DNA of 64,000 nt. Source: Algoriphagus sp. CAU 1675 (GTDB taxonomy: Bacteria > Bacteroidota > Bacteroidia > Cytophagales > Cyclobacteriaceae). Below, one piece after another: positions 17,924 to 25,276 of the stretch. The notes beneath the pieces were generated by a model. That model ran no database searches. It saw only the letters and a program-made list of their open reading frames with translations, and had not been told where the DNA came from. The stretch's first letter is position 1. Each line of letters begins with the position of its first letter. Position numbers and translations under genes: made by a program. The stretch lies in the NCBI RefSeq assembly GCF_029222925.1, contig NZ_JARHUI010000006.1, positions 248,001 to 312,000 of the forward strand. The letters run 5' to 3'.

Positions 17924-19831
17924 AGCTTTGTACTAATTGGTTTACCTGAGTGGATTGCAGATTATTGTTTCTACTCAAAAGGTCTGTTTTAAACTGTCCG
18001 ACTGAAAGCACTTCACTATTTAGACTTTGGAAAATCATAGCAGGAGTATAAAGATTGGCGTTGTCTACAACTCCTGTGCTTGAAGGTTCACCTGTGTCAG
18101 TGAGATCATAATACAACCCTCTAGGGATCCAATAGTTTGAGTTGGATGTGTCTGATGGTTTCTGTGATTCTAAGTTGTTTAGTAAATTATTATACACAAA
18201 CTGGGCATTACTATTTCCAGTAAAACTTCCATAATACATACTTCCATATAGCCCTCCAATATAAGCTCCCCAGGCTTCCGCAATAGCGATTCGGCCACTA
18301 CCTATTGAATTTTTGGTACCATATCCTCCATTGGATATAATGTAGGAAATATAATCTGTCCAATAACCGTTCCCAACAAGGGTATAATGGGTAGCATGAG
18401 CCATTTCATGGTATATGGTTTCTGTTATTTGGGCAGCAGATCTAGTTTGAGTTTCACTATCACCGTATCTTAAGGTGATATCAGGTAATAGGTTTTGCAG
18501 GATTTGTTTTGCAGCTACCCCCATTGATCCGCTTGTGCCCAACAAGAAAAAATCAATACCACTAGATATTAAGGAAGTATTGAATAAAGTTCTAAGCATA
18601 GGGGCTGAAGCCGAACTTGTAATTCGAGAAGAGATCCAGATATTTAAAGCATCAGTCGCATAGTTTATTCCAAATTGGCCGTTTTTGAGGCTGGCACCTC
18701 TAATTGTATTCCAAGTATGACCTGCTACCCACTGTGCAGCCGCGTTGCTATTGGGGTCGGAATTATATGGGAATGTATAAGAAACATTCTCCAGCTCTGC
18801 CGTACTGAATTCTCCCAAAGTCTTTTTAACAGGAATAGCAAACTGCCAAAATTTCCAGAGATTATTAAGCCCTCTAATTTTTTTGGACCCATCAGTAAAG
18901 TGAACTGAAACAATTGCTTTTTTTCGATAATTGACAGAGATTGAGTATTGCCCATTGGATCTAGTCAGCGCTCTTCGAAGTTTAAACCATCTTCTGGTTT
19001 TGACCAAAAGTCCTCCCAATGGTACATCTACATTAATTGAATTATCCCTGATTTTTATAGTTCCAGCAGCGGTATTGGTTGTATTAATTCTTGCTTTTAC
19101 TTCGGTTGGATCCAGGATTTCATCCTTGTTTCCAGACAGTTCCATCATTACATTGTAAAGTTCTATCCGGTCAATTCCCATGTTATCTAGTGCTTTTGTG
19201 GCTTCCAATGTGTTGTTGACTGATTTTTTCTTAGCTACAGCACAAGCAGGATCCGTGTCTGCAGGATCATAGCATCCTGGACCTGTTGGATCCCATGGAT
19301 CCGCATCCTGAATATCGCCATCGTCCTCATGATATAAATAAACATCAGAAATTATGTCGTATGGAACATTGACTGATATCGGGTATTGGAATGGTACTAA
19401 GGTGTAAAAATATGTGATGCCGTCCGGTCCGACCGCTGGGTCATGGTAATAATCCCCGATAAATTGCACGTCTTGATCTAATGGGTAATCCCATAAATCA
19501 TAATTAGTCAAATCTAAAGCAGCAAGCTGGTCATAATTTTGAGGCTTAAATTTGACATATCTGTGAGTTGGACTTAGACTTGATGAGCAATTGGAACAAT
19601 TAAGCCTCTTATTCTCTTTTTGGTATTCTTTTTCAAGAATTTCGATTGCAGCCTTTACATTCTCAATCGTAAATGGGTTTTCTTTTTTTTTTCCCTAAGA
19701 CCATAAGACTCTCAGGATCCCCTTTTCCGGTTACTTCTTCTCCGCTTGAAAAAGGGGGGGGGATTCTCTACCGTACAAGCGCTGATGAGAAAAAAAGAGA
19801 AAATTGCAAAGTGTTTTCTAATGTTTTTCAT
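17913..19831 (-). pseudogene. Secreted HExxH metallopeptidase-like lipoprotein, frame broken at two homopolymer tracts
   Basis: The long open frame runs from about 19694 to 17913 and contains the zinc motif HEMAH (18396-18410), with a later glutamate candidate in IAEAWGAYIGG, typical of gluzincin-like peptidases. It has no credible start. A lipoprotein signal (MKNIRKHFAIFSFFLISAC) begins at ATG 19831 in another frame. Removing one C from the C9 tract (19754-19762) and one A from the A10 tract (19683-19692, both read on the minus strand) joins signal and body into one protein of 638 residues. The middle frame is open between the tracts (GEEVTGKGDPESLMVLG). The gene is either off by slippage, decayed, or misread in the tracts. 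Substrate and family are unknown. The next gene overlaps its end by 11 nt. Confidence 0.75.
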
Positions 19832-19951
19832 AAAAATGATTTTGAGTAGATTAAATAATTGATCCTAAAGTAATAAAAGTTTTAAAATTTACTATTCTCT
19901 TAGTAAAAGGATGAAAATTTTTTTAATAAATCAAATCACTTGATAATCTGA

Positions 19952-20677
19952 TCACTCATGAGTAAGAATCATTGCTTCCAGCCGTGATCGGCAATTCATA
20001 GTAAAATCATTGACTGCGGAATCCGATGCTTTGGGTGGATTCATGGCCTTTGAAAAATAAATTCTGACTTTCCCAGGTCTCAACAATAGAGAACCTCTTT
20101 GCATGAGTTTATCAGCTCCTAGGACGATTAGAGGCATGATGGGAATTCCGGTCTCCACAGAGAGCCTGAAAGCTCCTTTTTGAAAAGGTAATAATTCGGC
20201 ATCCGTGTTGTTTCGGGTCCCTTCAGGTGCTACAACAATAGATATTCCTTTTTCCAGTATCCCTACCAGTTTCTTGACACTGTTTTTCCTGGACTCTGCA
20301 TCGGAGCGGTCTACCCATACCGCGAGGCGGCCAACTATTTGCCCAAAGACAGGAATTTTGGAAAGTTCCTTCTTTCCCAAAGCTCTAATTTCCTGAGGGA
20401 TCGCTATAGGAATAATAGGGGCATCCAAAAAAGAGCGGTGGTTGAATATATAGATATAGGGCTGGGAAGGATCGATATTTTCTTTTCCATATATCTCATA
20501 TCTTATCCCACATAGGAATGACCATATTCCAGCCCAATAGCGAATGAATTTTATGGAAAGTTTGCCACCCTTCGGACTGAGGAGAACCGGTAAGACGATG
20601 AATAACCCAAAAACCAGCATTAGGGCGACAAAGAGGATAGCGGCATAGCAGGTGTAAAGGATTCTCAGGATTTTCAT
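19952..20677 (-). CDS. 1-acyl-sn-glycerol-3-phosphate acyltransferase (PlsC-like)
   Basis: The 241-residue protein has one N-terminal membrane segment (about residues 9-33). The acyltransferase motifs follow: NHRSFLD (HX4D catalytic motif, near residue 80), the VDRSDAESR block, VAPEGTRNN (substrate-binding EGTR) and GIPIMPLIVLG. It transfers an acyl chain to lysophosphatidate or a similar lysolipid at the inner membrane. Its last codons lie in the right repeat of the insert, so its current 3' end seems to have been supplied by the duplication. The stop is now TGA, while the relic at the left repeat shows TAA. Confidence 0.93.
   Translation of the reverse strand: MKILRILYTCYAAILFVALMLVFGLFIVLPVLLSPKGGKLSIKFIRYWAGIWSFLCGIRYEIYGKENIDPSQPYIYIFNHRSFLDAPIIPIAIPQEIRALGKKELSKIPVFGQIVGRLAVWVDRSDAESRKNSVKKLVGILEKGISIVVAPEGTRNNTDAELLPFQKGAFRLSVETGIPIMPLIVLGADKLMQRGSLLLRPGKVRIYFSKAMNPPKASDSAVNDFTMNCRSRLEAMILTHE
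19956..19980. repeat. Right 25-bp direct repeat of the insert
   Basis: It matches 16977-17001 at 24 of 25 positions. Here it lies inside the acyltransferase gene and encodes its last codons. The single difference is a silent third-codon change (GAA against GAG). Confidence 0.85.
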
Positions 20678-20736
20678 TTGCTAAGAATATGGTGTAATTT
20701 TGGGTTTATAATTAATTCTTAACTCTTTGCTTGCAC

Positions 20737-20763
20737 AGGCCCCGAAGCGTTTCGGGGCTTTTT
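20737..20763 (+). terminator. Strong plus-strand hairpin with T-run upstream of rpsA
   Basis: GCCCCGAA and TTCGGGGC form an 8-bp stem with a GCGT-type loop, followed by five T. No plus-strand gene ends here. It may end a short transcript or read-through, and it insulates the S1 gene, whose promoter lies about 115 nt further on. Confidence 0.7.
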
Positions 20764-20876
20764 ATTTGAAATCAATTTTAAGCCATCTCTTTTTATTATC
20801 CAATTGTGGCCAGAAAGGTCCATGAAAAGAAATATTCATTTTTAAACAGGATGATTATGAAATGGCAGAAAATCAG

Positions 20877-20884
20877 TACCTTTG
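20877..20884 (+). promoter_or_regulatory. Bacteroidota -7 element for rpsA
   Basis: TACCTTTG followed by GCAG-like sequence matches TAnnTTTG. Transcription would start near 20890, leaving a leader of about 105 nt before the chosen ATG at 20996. The -33 region is weak. Confidence 0.65.
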
Positions 20885-20995
20885 CAGTCCGTTCGGGTGA
20901 GCGGGGCTTTTTGGCTTGTCCAAATGGCTAAATCCATAACTAAAAAACCTCAGCCTGATGACTCTAGGGCTGTTGAAATTCAGAGTTTTATTATT

Positions 20996-22756
20996 ATGTC
21001 TAACAAAGAAGAATTTAACTGGGAAAACTTCGAAACCAAAGGGTTCGGAGAAGGCTACTCCAAAGCTCAGCGTGAGCAGATGGCTGCAATGTACGAAGGT
21101 ACATTGAACGAGATCACTGAGAAAGAAGTGATCAAGGGGGTAGTTGTTGGTGTGAATGACAAGGATGTCATCATCAACATTGGTTTCAAATCTGACGGTT
21201 TGGTACCTGTGAACGAATTCCGTGACCTAGAGTCTATCAAGCCTGGTGACGAGGTGGAGGTATTCATCGAAGAGCAGGAAAATGCCTTGGGTCAGTTGAT
21301 CCTTTCCCGTAAGAAAGCGAAGATCGTTCGTGCTTGGCAGGACATCGAGAGTGCGCTTGAAAATGACAGCGTGATCGAAGGTCTTGTGAAGAGAAGAACC
21401 AAAGGTGGTTTGATCGTAGATATATACGGTGTAGAAGCCTTCTTGCCAGGTTCTCAGATTGACGTGAAGCCTATCAGAGACTTTGATGTTTATGTAGGTA
21501 AGAAGATGGAAGTGAAAGTGGTTAAGATCAACCACACCAACGATAACGTAGTTGTATCTCACAAAGTGTTGATCGAGAAGGATCTCGAGAAGCAAAAAGC
21601 AGAAATCCTGAACAACCTGGAGAAAGGTCAGGTATTGGAAGGTGTGATCAAGAACATGACCAATTTCGGTGTATTCATCGATTTGGGTGGTGTAGACGGA
21701 TTGCTTCACATTACCGATATTTCTTGGGGTCGTATCAACCATCCGGAAGAAGTATTGCAGCTTGATCAGAAAGTTCAGGTTGTGGTTCTTGACTTCGACG
21801 ATGACAAGAAGAGAATTTCTTTGGGTATGAAGCAGTTGACTGCTCATCCATGGGATTCTTTGGCTTCCAGCCTTGAAGTAGGTTCCAGAGTGAAGGGCAA
21901 GATTGTTAACGTAGCTGACTACGGAGCGTTCTTGGAGTTGGCTCCTGGAGTTGAAGGTTTGATCCACGTTTCTGAAATGAGCTGGTCTCAGCATTTGAGA
22001 AACCCTGCTGACTTCGTGAAAGTAGGAGATGAAATCGAAGCTGTAGTTCTTACTCTTGACAAAGAAGAAAGAAAAATGTCTTTGGGTATCAAGCAATTGA
22101 CTGAAGATCCTTGGACTAAGGAAGATATGGCTACCAAGTATGCCGTAGGTACCAAGCACAAAGGTGTGGTTCGTAATTTGACCAACTTCGGTTTGTTCCT
22201 TGAGTTGGAAGAAGGTATCGACGGATTGGTACACGTTTCTGACCTTTCTTGGACTAAGAAAATCAAGCATCCTTCTGAATTCGTGAAAGTAGGAGACGAG
22301 CTAGAAGTAGCTGTTTTGGAACTTGACGTAGAAAACAGAAGATTGGCTTTGGGTCACAAGCAGTTGGAAGAGAACCCTTGGGATACGTTCGAATCTGTTT
22401 TCCCTATCGGTTCTGTTCATAAGTGTACTGTTGTTTCCAAAAACGACAAAGGTGCAGTTCTTGAGCTTCCATATGGTCTAGAAGGTTTTGCTACTTCTAA
22501 AAACTTGGAGAAAGAAGACGGTTCTCAGGTTGAAGTTGGTGAATCTTTGGATTTCAAAGTGACTGAATTCTCCAAGGACGACAAGCGTATCGTTCTTTCT
22601 CACACGGCAATGTTCCGTGAGGAAGCAAAGCCTGCAAAGAAAGCTTCCAAGAAGAAGGAAGATGGCGTAGACATGCCAGCTCCAGCAGAAAAATCCACAC
22701 TAGGTGATTTGGATGCTTTGGCAGAGTTGAAAGAGAAAATGGAAGGAAAGAAGTAA
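20996..22756 (+). CDS. rpsA: 30S ribosomal protein S1
   Basis: The protein has six S1 RNA-binding repeats in a row: KGVVVGVNDKDVIINIG, EGLVKRRTKGGLIVDI, EGVIKNMTNFGVFIDLGG, KGKIVNVADYGAFLELAPG, KGVVRNLTNFGLFLELEEG and the divergent last one around KCTVVSKNDKGAVLEL. It binds mRNA leaders on the 30S subunit. I chose ATG 20996 (MSNKEEFNWENFE), giving 586 residues. An ATG at 20924 would add 24 weakly conserved-looking residues. The codon use is strongly biased, as for a highly expressed gene. A leader of about 105 nt could carry feedback control, as S1 mRNAs do elsewhere, but no specific structure was established. A hairpin terminator follows. Confidence 0.97.
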   Translation: MSNKEEFNWENFETKGFGEGYSKAQREQMAAMYEGTLNEITEKEVIKGVVVGVNDKDVIINIGFKSDGLVPVNEFRDLESIKPGDEVEVFIEEQENALGQLILSRKKAKIVRAWQDIESALENDSVIEGLVKRRTKGGLIVDIYGVEAFLPGSQIDVKPIRDFDVYVGKKMEVKVVKINHTNDNVVVSHKVLIEKDLEKQKAEILNNLEKGQVLEGVIKNMTNFGVFIDLGGVDGLLHITDISWGRINHPEEVLQLDQKVQVVVLDFDDDKKRISLGMKQLTAHPWDSLASSLEVGSRVKGKIVNVADYGAFLELAPGVEGLIHVSEMSWSQHLRNPADFVKVGDEIEAVVLTLDKEERKMSLGIKQLTEDPWTKEDMATKYAVGTKHKGVVRNLTNFGLFLELEEGIDGLVHVSDLSWTKKIKHPSEFVKVGDELEVAVLELDVENRRLALGHKQLEENPWDTFESVFPIGSVHKCTVVSKNDKGAVLELPYGLEGFATSKNLEKEDGSQVEVGESLDFKVTEFSKDDKRIVLSHTAMFREEAKPAKKASKKKEDGVDMPAPAEKSTLGDLDALAELKEKMEGKK

Positions 22757-22782
22757 TTCTAACCAACTCCCATTATAGATAG

Positions 22783-22813
22783 AAAACGCCGGCTAAAAAG
22801 TCGGCGTTTTTTT
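22783..22813 (+). terminator. Rho-independent terminator after rpsA
   Basis: AAAACGCCG and CGGCGTTTT arms with a short A-rich loop are followed by a run of seven T. Confidence 0.85.
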
Positions 22814-22865
22814 GTGCCTGTAGCGGAACTTGCAATTTTTTCGTGATTGTAAAAACGTAACTTCC

Positions 22866-23468
22866 ATGCGAATGAAGAAATATAATCTAATACTAATCTT
22901 TTTGATTACGGGATTTTCTGCAATTGCCCAATCAGGGCTTTCTGTCAAAGCCTTTTACGGCATCTCAGGATCGAGTGTAGCAAGAAAAGTGGATTTCATC
23001 GGAATAGGCTATGCGGAAATGAACCGGGTAGATGAATTTGGGATACTGGTTTCCAAATCCATCGGCACCAAGTTTAGGATCAGCTCAGGGATAGGTTATA
23101 CATACGGAGAGGTGAAATTTTCACCATCTTGCCCAGCTTGTTTTATGCCTCAAATTCTTTATCGACACGAAAAGAATTTTAAAATGATTTCAATACCCGT
23201 ATATCTGGAATACTCCATTGGCAAAGCCCTCTACTTTGCAGCAGGCCCTGTTTTGGATTTTCAGCAATCAGAATGGAATAATTTTTCGGATCAGAGTGGT
23301 ATAGGTTATCTCGCTGGAATAGGAGCAAAGGTGCCGGTGGGCGATTTTGTCTTTTCTCTGTTTCCGAATTATAAAAGGCATGGAGTTATTCCTTTTGAGG
23401 ATTCATTGACTTCAAATGAGGTTCTTCAGGAGTTTGGATTGCAGTTTGGGGTAGGATATAGCTTTTAA
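22866..23468 (+). CDS. Small outer-membrane beta-barrel protein
   Basis: With the ATG at 22866 the product is 200 residues with a signal peptide (MRMKKYNLILIFLITGFSAIAQ). The mature part has alternating strands and ends GLQFGVGYSF, a C-terminal aromatic signature of outer-membrane barrels. Its size and Gly/Tyr-rich strands resemble the porin-like 'PorT/OmpX' barrels of Bacteroidota. No function can be named. It is monocistronic, and a hairpin shared with the opposite tRNA gene ends it. Confidence 0.75.
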   Translation: MRMKKYNLILIFLITGFSAIAQSGLSVKAFYGISGSSVARKVDFIGIGYAEMNRVDEFGILVSKSIGTKFRISSGIGYTYGEVKFSPSCPACFMPQILYRHEKNFKMISIPVYLEYSIGKALYFAAGPVLDFQQSEWNNFSDQSGIGYLAGIGAKVPVGDFVFSLFPNYKRHGVIPFEDSLTSNEVLQEFGLQFGVGYSF

Positions 23469-23510
23469 GGTGCTCCGAGGTAATGTGAATTGTAAAAAAG
23501 ATAGTTGCTC

Positions 23511-23547
23511 AAAAAAAAAAGCATTCACCAAGGTGGATGCTTTTTTT
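23511..23547. terminator. Bidirectional terminator between outer-membrane gene and tRNA-Cys
   Basis: Arms around AAAGCATTCACC and GGTGGATGCTTT have one mismatch and a two-base loop. They are flanked by A10 and T7 runs, so the structure works in both directions. Confidence 0.75.
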
Positions 23548-23548
23548 G

Positions 23549-23622
23549 TGGAGGTCGCGAGCGGATTCGAACCGCTGTACAAGGTTTTGCAGACCTCTGC
23601 CTAGCCACTCGGCCACGCGACC
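23549..23622 (-). tRNA. tRNA-Cys (GCA)
   Basis: Read on the minus strand, the sequence folds as a cloverleaf. The acceptor stem GGTCGCG pairs with CGCGACC, the D arm starts GGCCGAGTGGCTAGGC, the anticodon loop has GCA (CTGCAAA), and the T arm carries GGTTCGAATCC. The discriminator is U, as expected for cysteine tRNA, and the CCA end is encoded. A matching promoter lies 18 nt upstream. Confidence 0.96.
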
Positions 23623-23639
23623 GTTTTTGAATCGGATTG

Positions 23640-23670
23640 CAAATGTAGAGATATTCTATTTTGAAGCAAA
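23640..23670 (-). promoter_or_regulatory. Promoter of tRNA-Cys
   Basis: On the minus strand a TTTG box (23667-23670), a 19-nt spacer and TACATTTG (23640-23647) match the Bacteroidota sigma-A consensus. Transcription would start around 23633, just before the tRNA. Confidence 0.75.
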
Positions 23671-23913
23671 AAAGTGAAGTTAATTTTTGCCCTATAGGCT
23701 TTATCTAGCTGATAATAAGGGGCTTTTTTTCTATTAAAATCCTAGGGTTTTTTAAAGGGATATGCTAGTCAACCCCATATAATTACCGTCTATTTATTTA
23801 TAAAGATTCTAAATTGAATTAATTGCATCTAATGGGGGCTAAGTTGTTGTAAATCAAAATTATAAAATAAATTAGGGGGAATTTAGCAGAAAGAAATCTG
23901 CCATAAACTCTTG
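23671..23913. other. A+T-rich intergenic stretch with no gene seen
   Basis: Between the tRNA-Cys promoter and the ActA promoter there is no open frame with coding character, no hairpin of note and no repeat that I could recognise. It is A+T-rich and may hold upstream control sites for the respiratory operon. Confidence 0.5.
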
Positions 23914-23944
23914 TTTGAAAAATTGGCTTCGCATACTACCTTTG
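23914..23944 (+). promoter_or_regulatory. Promoter of the alternative complex III / oxidase operon
   Basis: TTTG (23914-23917), a 19-nt spacer and TACCTTTG (23937-23944) form a textbook Bacteroidota promoter. The transcript would start near 23950, about 40 nt before the ActA start codon. Because this -7 box lies inside the longer upstream extension of the frame, it supports ATG 23989 as the start. Confidence 0.8.
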
Positions 23945-23988
23945 CAGGGGTTATTGAAAACCGATTAAACTATTTAATTAGCTATAAT

Positions 23989-25242
23989 ATGTTATCCAAA
24001 CGCTCGTTAGTAGGGGTTCGATCGAAATTCCACACACTGGCAGTGCTGTTTTTTATGCTGATTGGAACACAGGCTTTTGCTGTGGATCCTTCTCTTGCAC
24101 AAACCGATGATGCAATTGCGGCAGGTAAAACAGTATTTAATTCAAACTGTAAGCAGTGTCATAAGCTGGACCAAAAATATACCGGTCCTGCTCTAAGAGG
24201 AATTACAGACAGACAGTCTTTAGATTGGGCTAAAAGTTTCATTAAAAATTCACAAGCTGTAATAGCTTCCGGCGATTCCTATGCGAACTCCCTTTTCAAG
24301 GAGTACAATAATATAGTGATGCCGTCTCATGAATTTTTGAGTGATGATGATTTAAACAACTTGCTCTCCTACATCGAGTATGGTGACAAGGTAGATCCTG
24401 CAGCAGCTGCTGCCACTGAAGGTGCCGCCGCTGGTGGAGGAGGGGGAATTCCAAGTGAATACCTTACCATCATTGTAGTTGTTTTGGTTGTAGTTCTATT
24501 GTTGATCTTGGTGGTTTTGGGACTGATCATTTCGGTTTTGACCAAATATGTCAACAAACAAGACTTGGACGAAGATGACCGTGAATTTGTTTCACAAAAA
24601 TTCCAATTTGGTAAAATCTTGAAGAGTGATGGTTTTGTGATCATCGTAACAGCTCTTGTTGTTGCGTTGGTTGCCAAAACTGCAATTGATGGATTGTACT
24701 CAGTAGGTGTGCAGCAGGGCTATGCTCCGTCTCAGCCAATTGCATATTCCCACGCTCTGCATGCAGGCCAGTTGGAAATTGCATGTCAGTATTGCCATAC
24801 CGGAGTTGAAATCGGTAAATCAGCCAACATTCCATCTGCTAACATTTGTATGAACTGCCACATGCACGTTCAAAACGTAGGCGGTAAGGATGGTATCTCT
24901 CCTGAAATTCAGAAAATCTACGATGCTGTTGAGCAAAATAAGCCTATTGAGTGGGTCAGAGTTCACAACTTGCCTGACTTGGCTTACTTCAATCACTCAC
25001 AGCACGTGAAGGTAGGAGGTATTGAGTGTCAAACATGTCACGGACCTATCCAGGAAATGGAAGTGGTATCCCAACATTCTTCCCTAACCATGGGCTGGTG
25101 TATTGATTGCCACAGACAAACTGAGATTGCCGCTGATGGCAATGCTTACTACGATAAATTGGTTCAACTTCACTCTGATTCCAAAGATGCTTTGAAAGTA
25201 AAAGACATCGGAGGTCTAGAGTGTGCTAAGTGCCACTATTAA
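23989..25242 (+). CDS. actA: Alternative complex III subunit ActA, multiheme cytochrome c
   Basis: The 417-residue protein has a signal-like N-terminus (about 14-31). A mono-heme cytochrome c domain follows (CKQCH at 54-58). A Gly/Ala-rich linker leads to two membrane segments (about 157-184 and 208-232), then a periplasmic part with five more CxxCH sites at residues 266, 287, 347, 371 and 412. The last five match the pentaheme ActA/Cyc2-like core that takes electrons from ActB in ACIII. The extra N-terminal domain makes six heme sites and may pass electrons to the oxidase. It is the first gene of the operon. The next gene starts 35 nt on. Confidence 0.93.
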   Translation: MLSKRSLVGVRSKFHTLAVLFFMLIGTQAFAVDPSLAQTDDAIAAGKTVFNSNCKQCHKLDQKYTGPALRGITDRQSLDWAKSFIKNSQAVIASGDSYANSLFKEYNNIVMPSHEFLSDDDLNNLLSYIEYGDKVDPAAAAATEGAAAGGGGGIPSEYLTIIVVVLVVVLLLILVVLGLIISVLTKYVNKQDLDEDDREFVSQKFQFGKILKSDGFVIIVTALVVALVAKTAIDGLYSVGVQQGYAPSQPIAYSHALHAGQLEIACQYCHTGVEIGKSANIPSANICMNCHMHVQNVGGKDGISPEIQKIYDAVEQNKPIEWVRVHNLPDLAYFNHSQHVKVGGIECQTCHGPIQEMEVVSQHSSLTMGWCIDCHRQTEIAADGNAYYDKLVQLHSDSKDALKVKDIGGLECAKCHY

Positions 25243-25276
25243 TTCATCAATTGCTAATTCATTCCTATATCATAAA

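Larger units (their letters stand above)
16977..19980. mobile_element. Inserted segment bounded by 25-bp direct repeats
   Basis: A 25-bp sequence at 16977-17001 recurs at 19956-19980 with one difference (C/T). The left copy holds the stop of the membrane protein gene. Read on the minus strand, both copies encode the same acyltransferase end, EAMILTHE, followed by a stop. The simplest reading is that two convergent genes once overlapped here, and that about 2.95 kb entered with duplication of the site and restored the acyltransferase end. The inside is visibly more A+T-rich than the flanks. It contains a metallopeptidase-like gene, a lipoprotein gene and a truncated copy of both. No integrase, transposase or terminal inverted repeat was found, so the way it entered is unknown. 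Confidence 0.65.

Noticed and set aside
16977-19980. Insertion sequence
   Set aside because: There is no transposase and no terminal inverted repeats, and the duplicated site is longer than usual for an IS target duplication. It is kept only as an insert of unknown type.
21227-22270. Long antisense open frame (347 codons) within rpsA
   Set aside because: It mirrors the strongly biased codon use of rpsA and has no protein features of its own.
23911-23988. Longer N-terminus for ActA
   Set aside because: The extension contains the promoter boxes. The ATG at 23989 gives a normal export signal.
24420-24450. G-rich stretch in actA
   Set aside because: It encodes the Gly/Ala linker between heme domains and needs no separate explanation such as a quadruplex or repeat.
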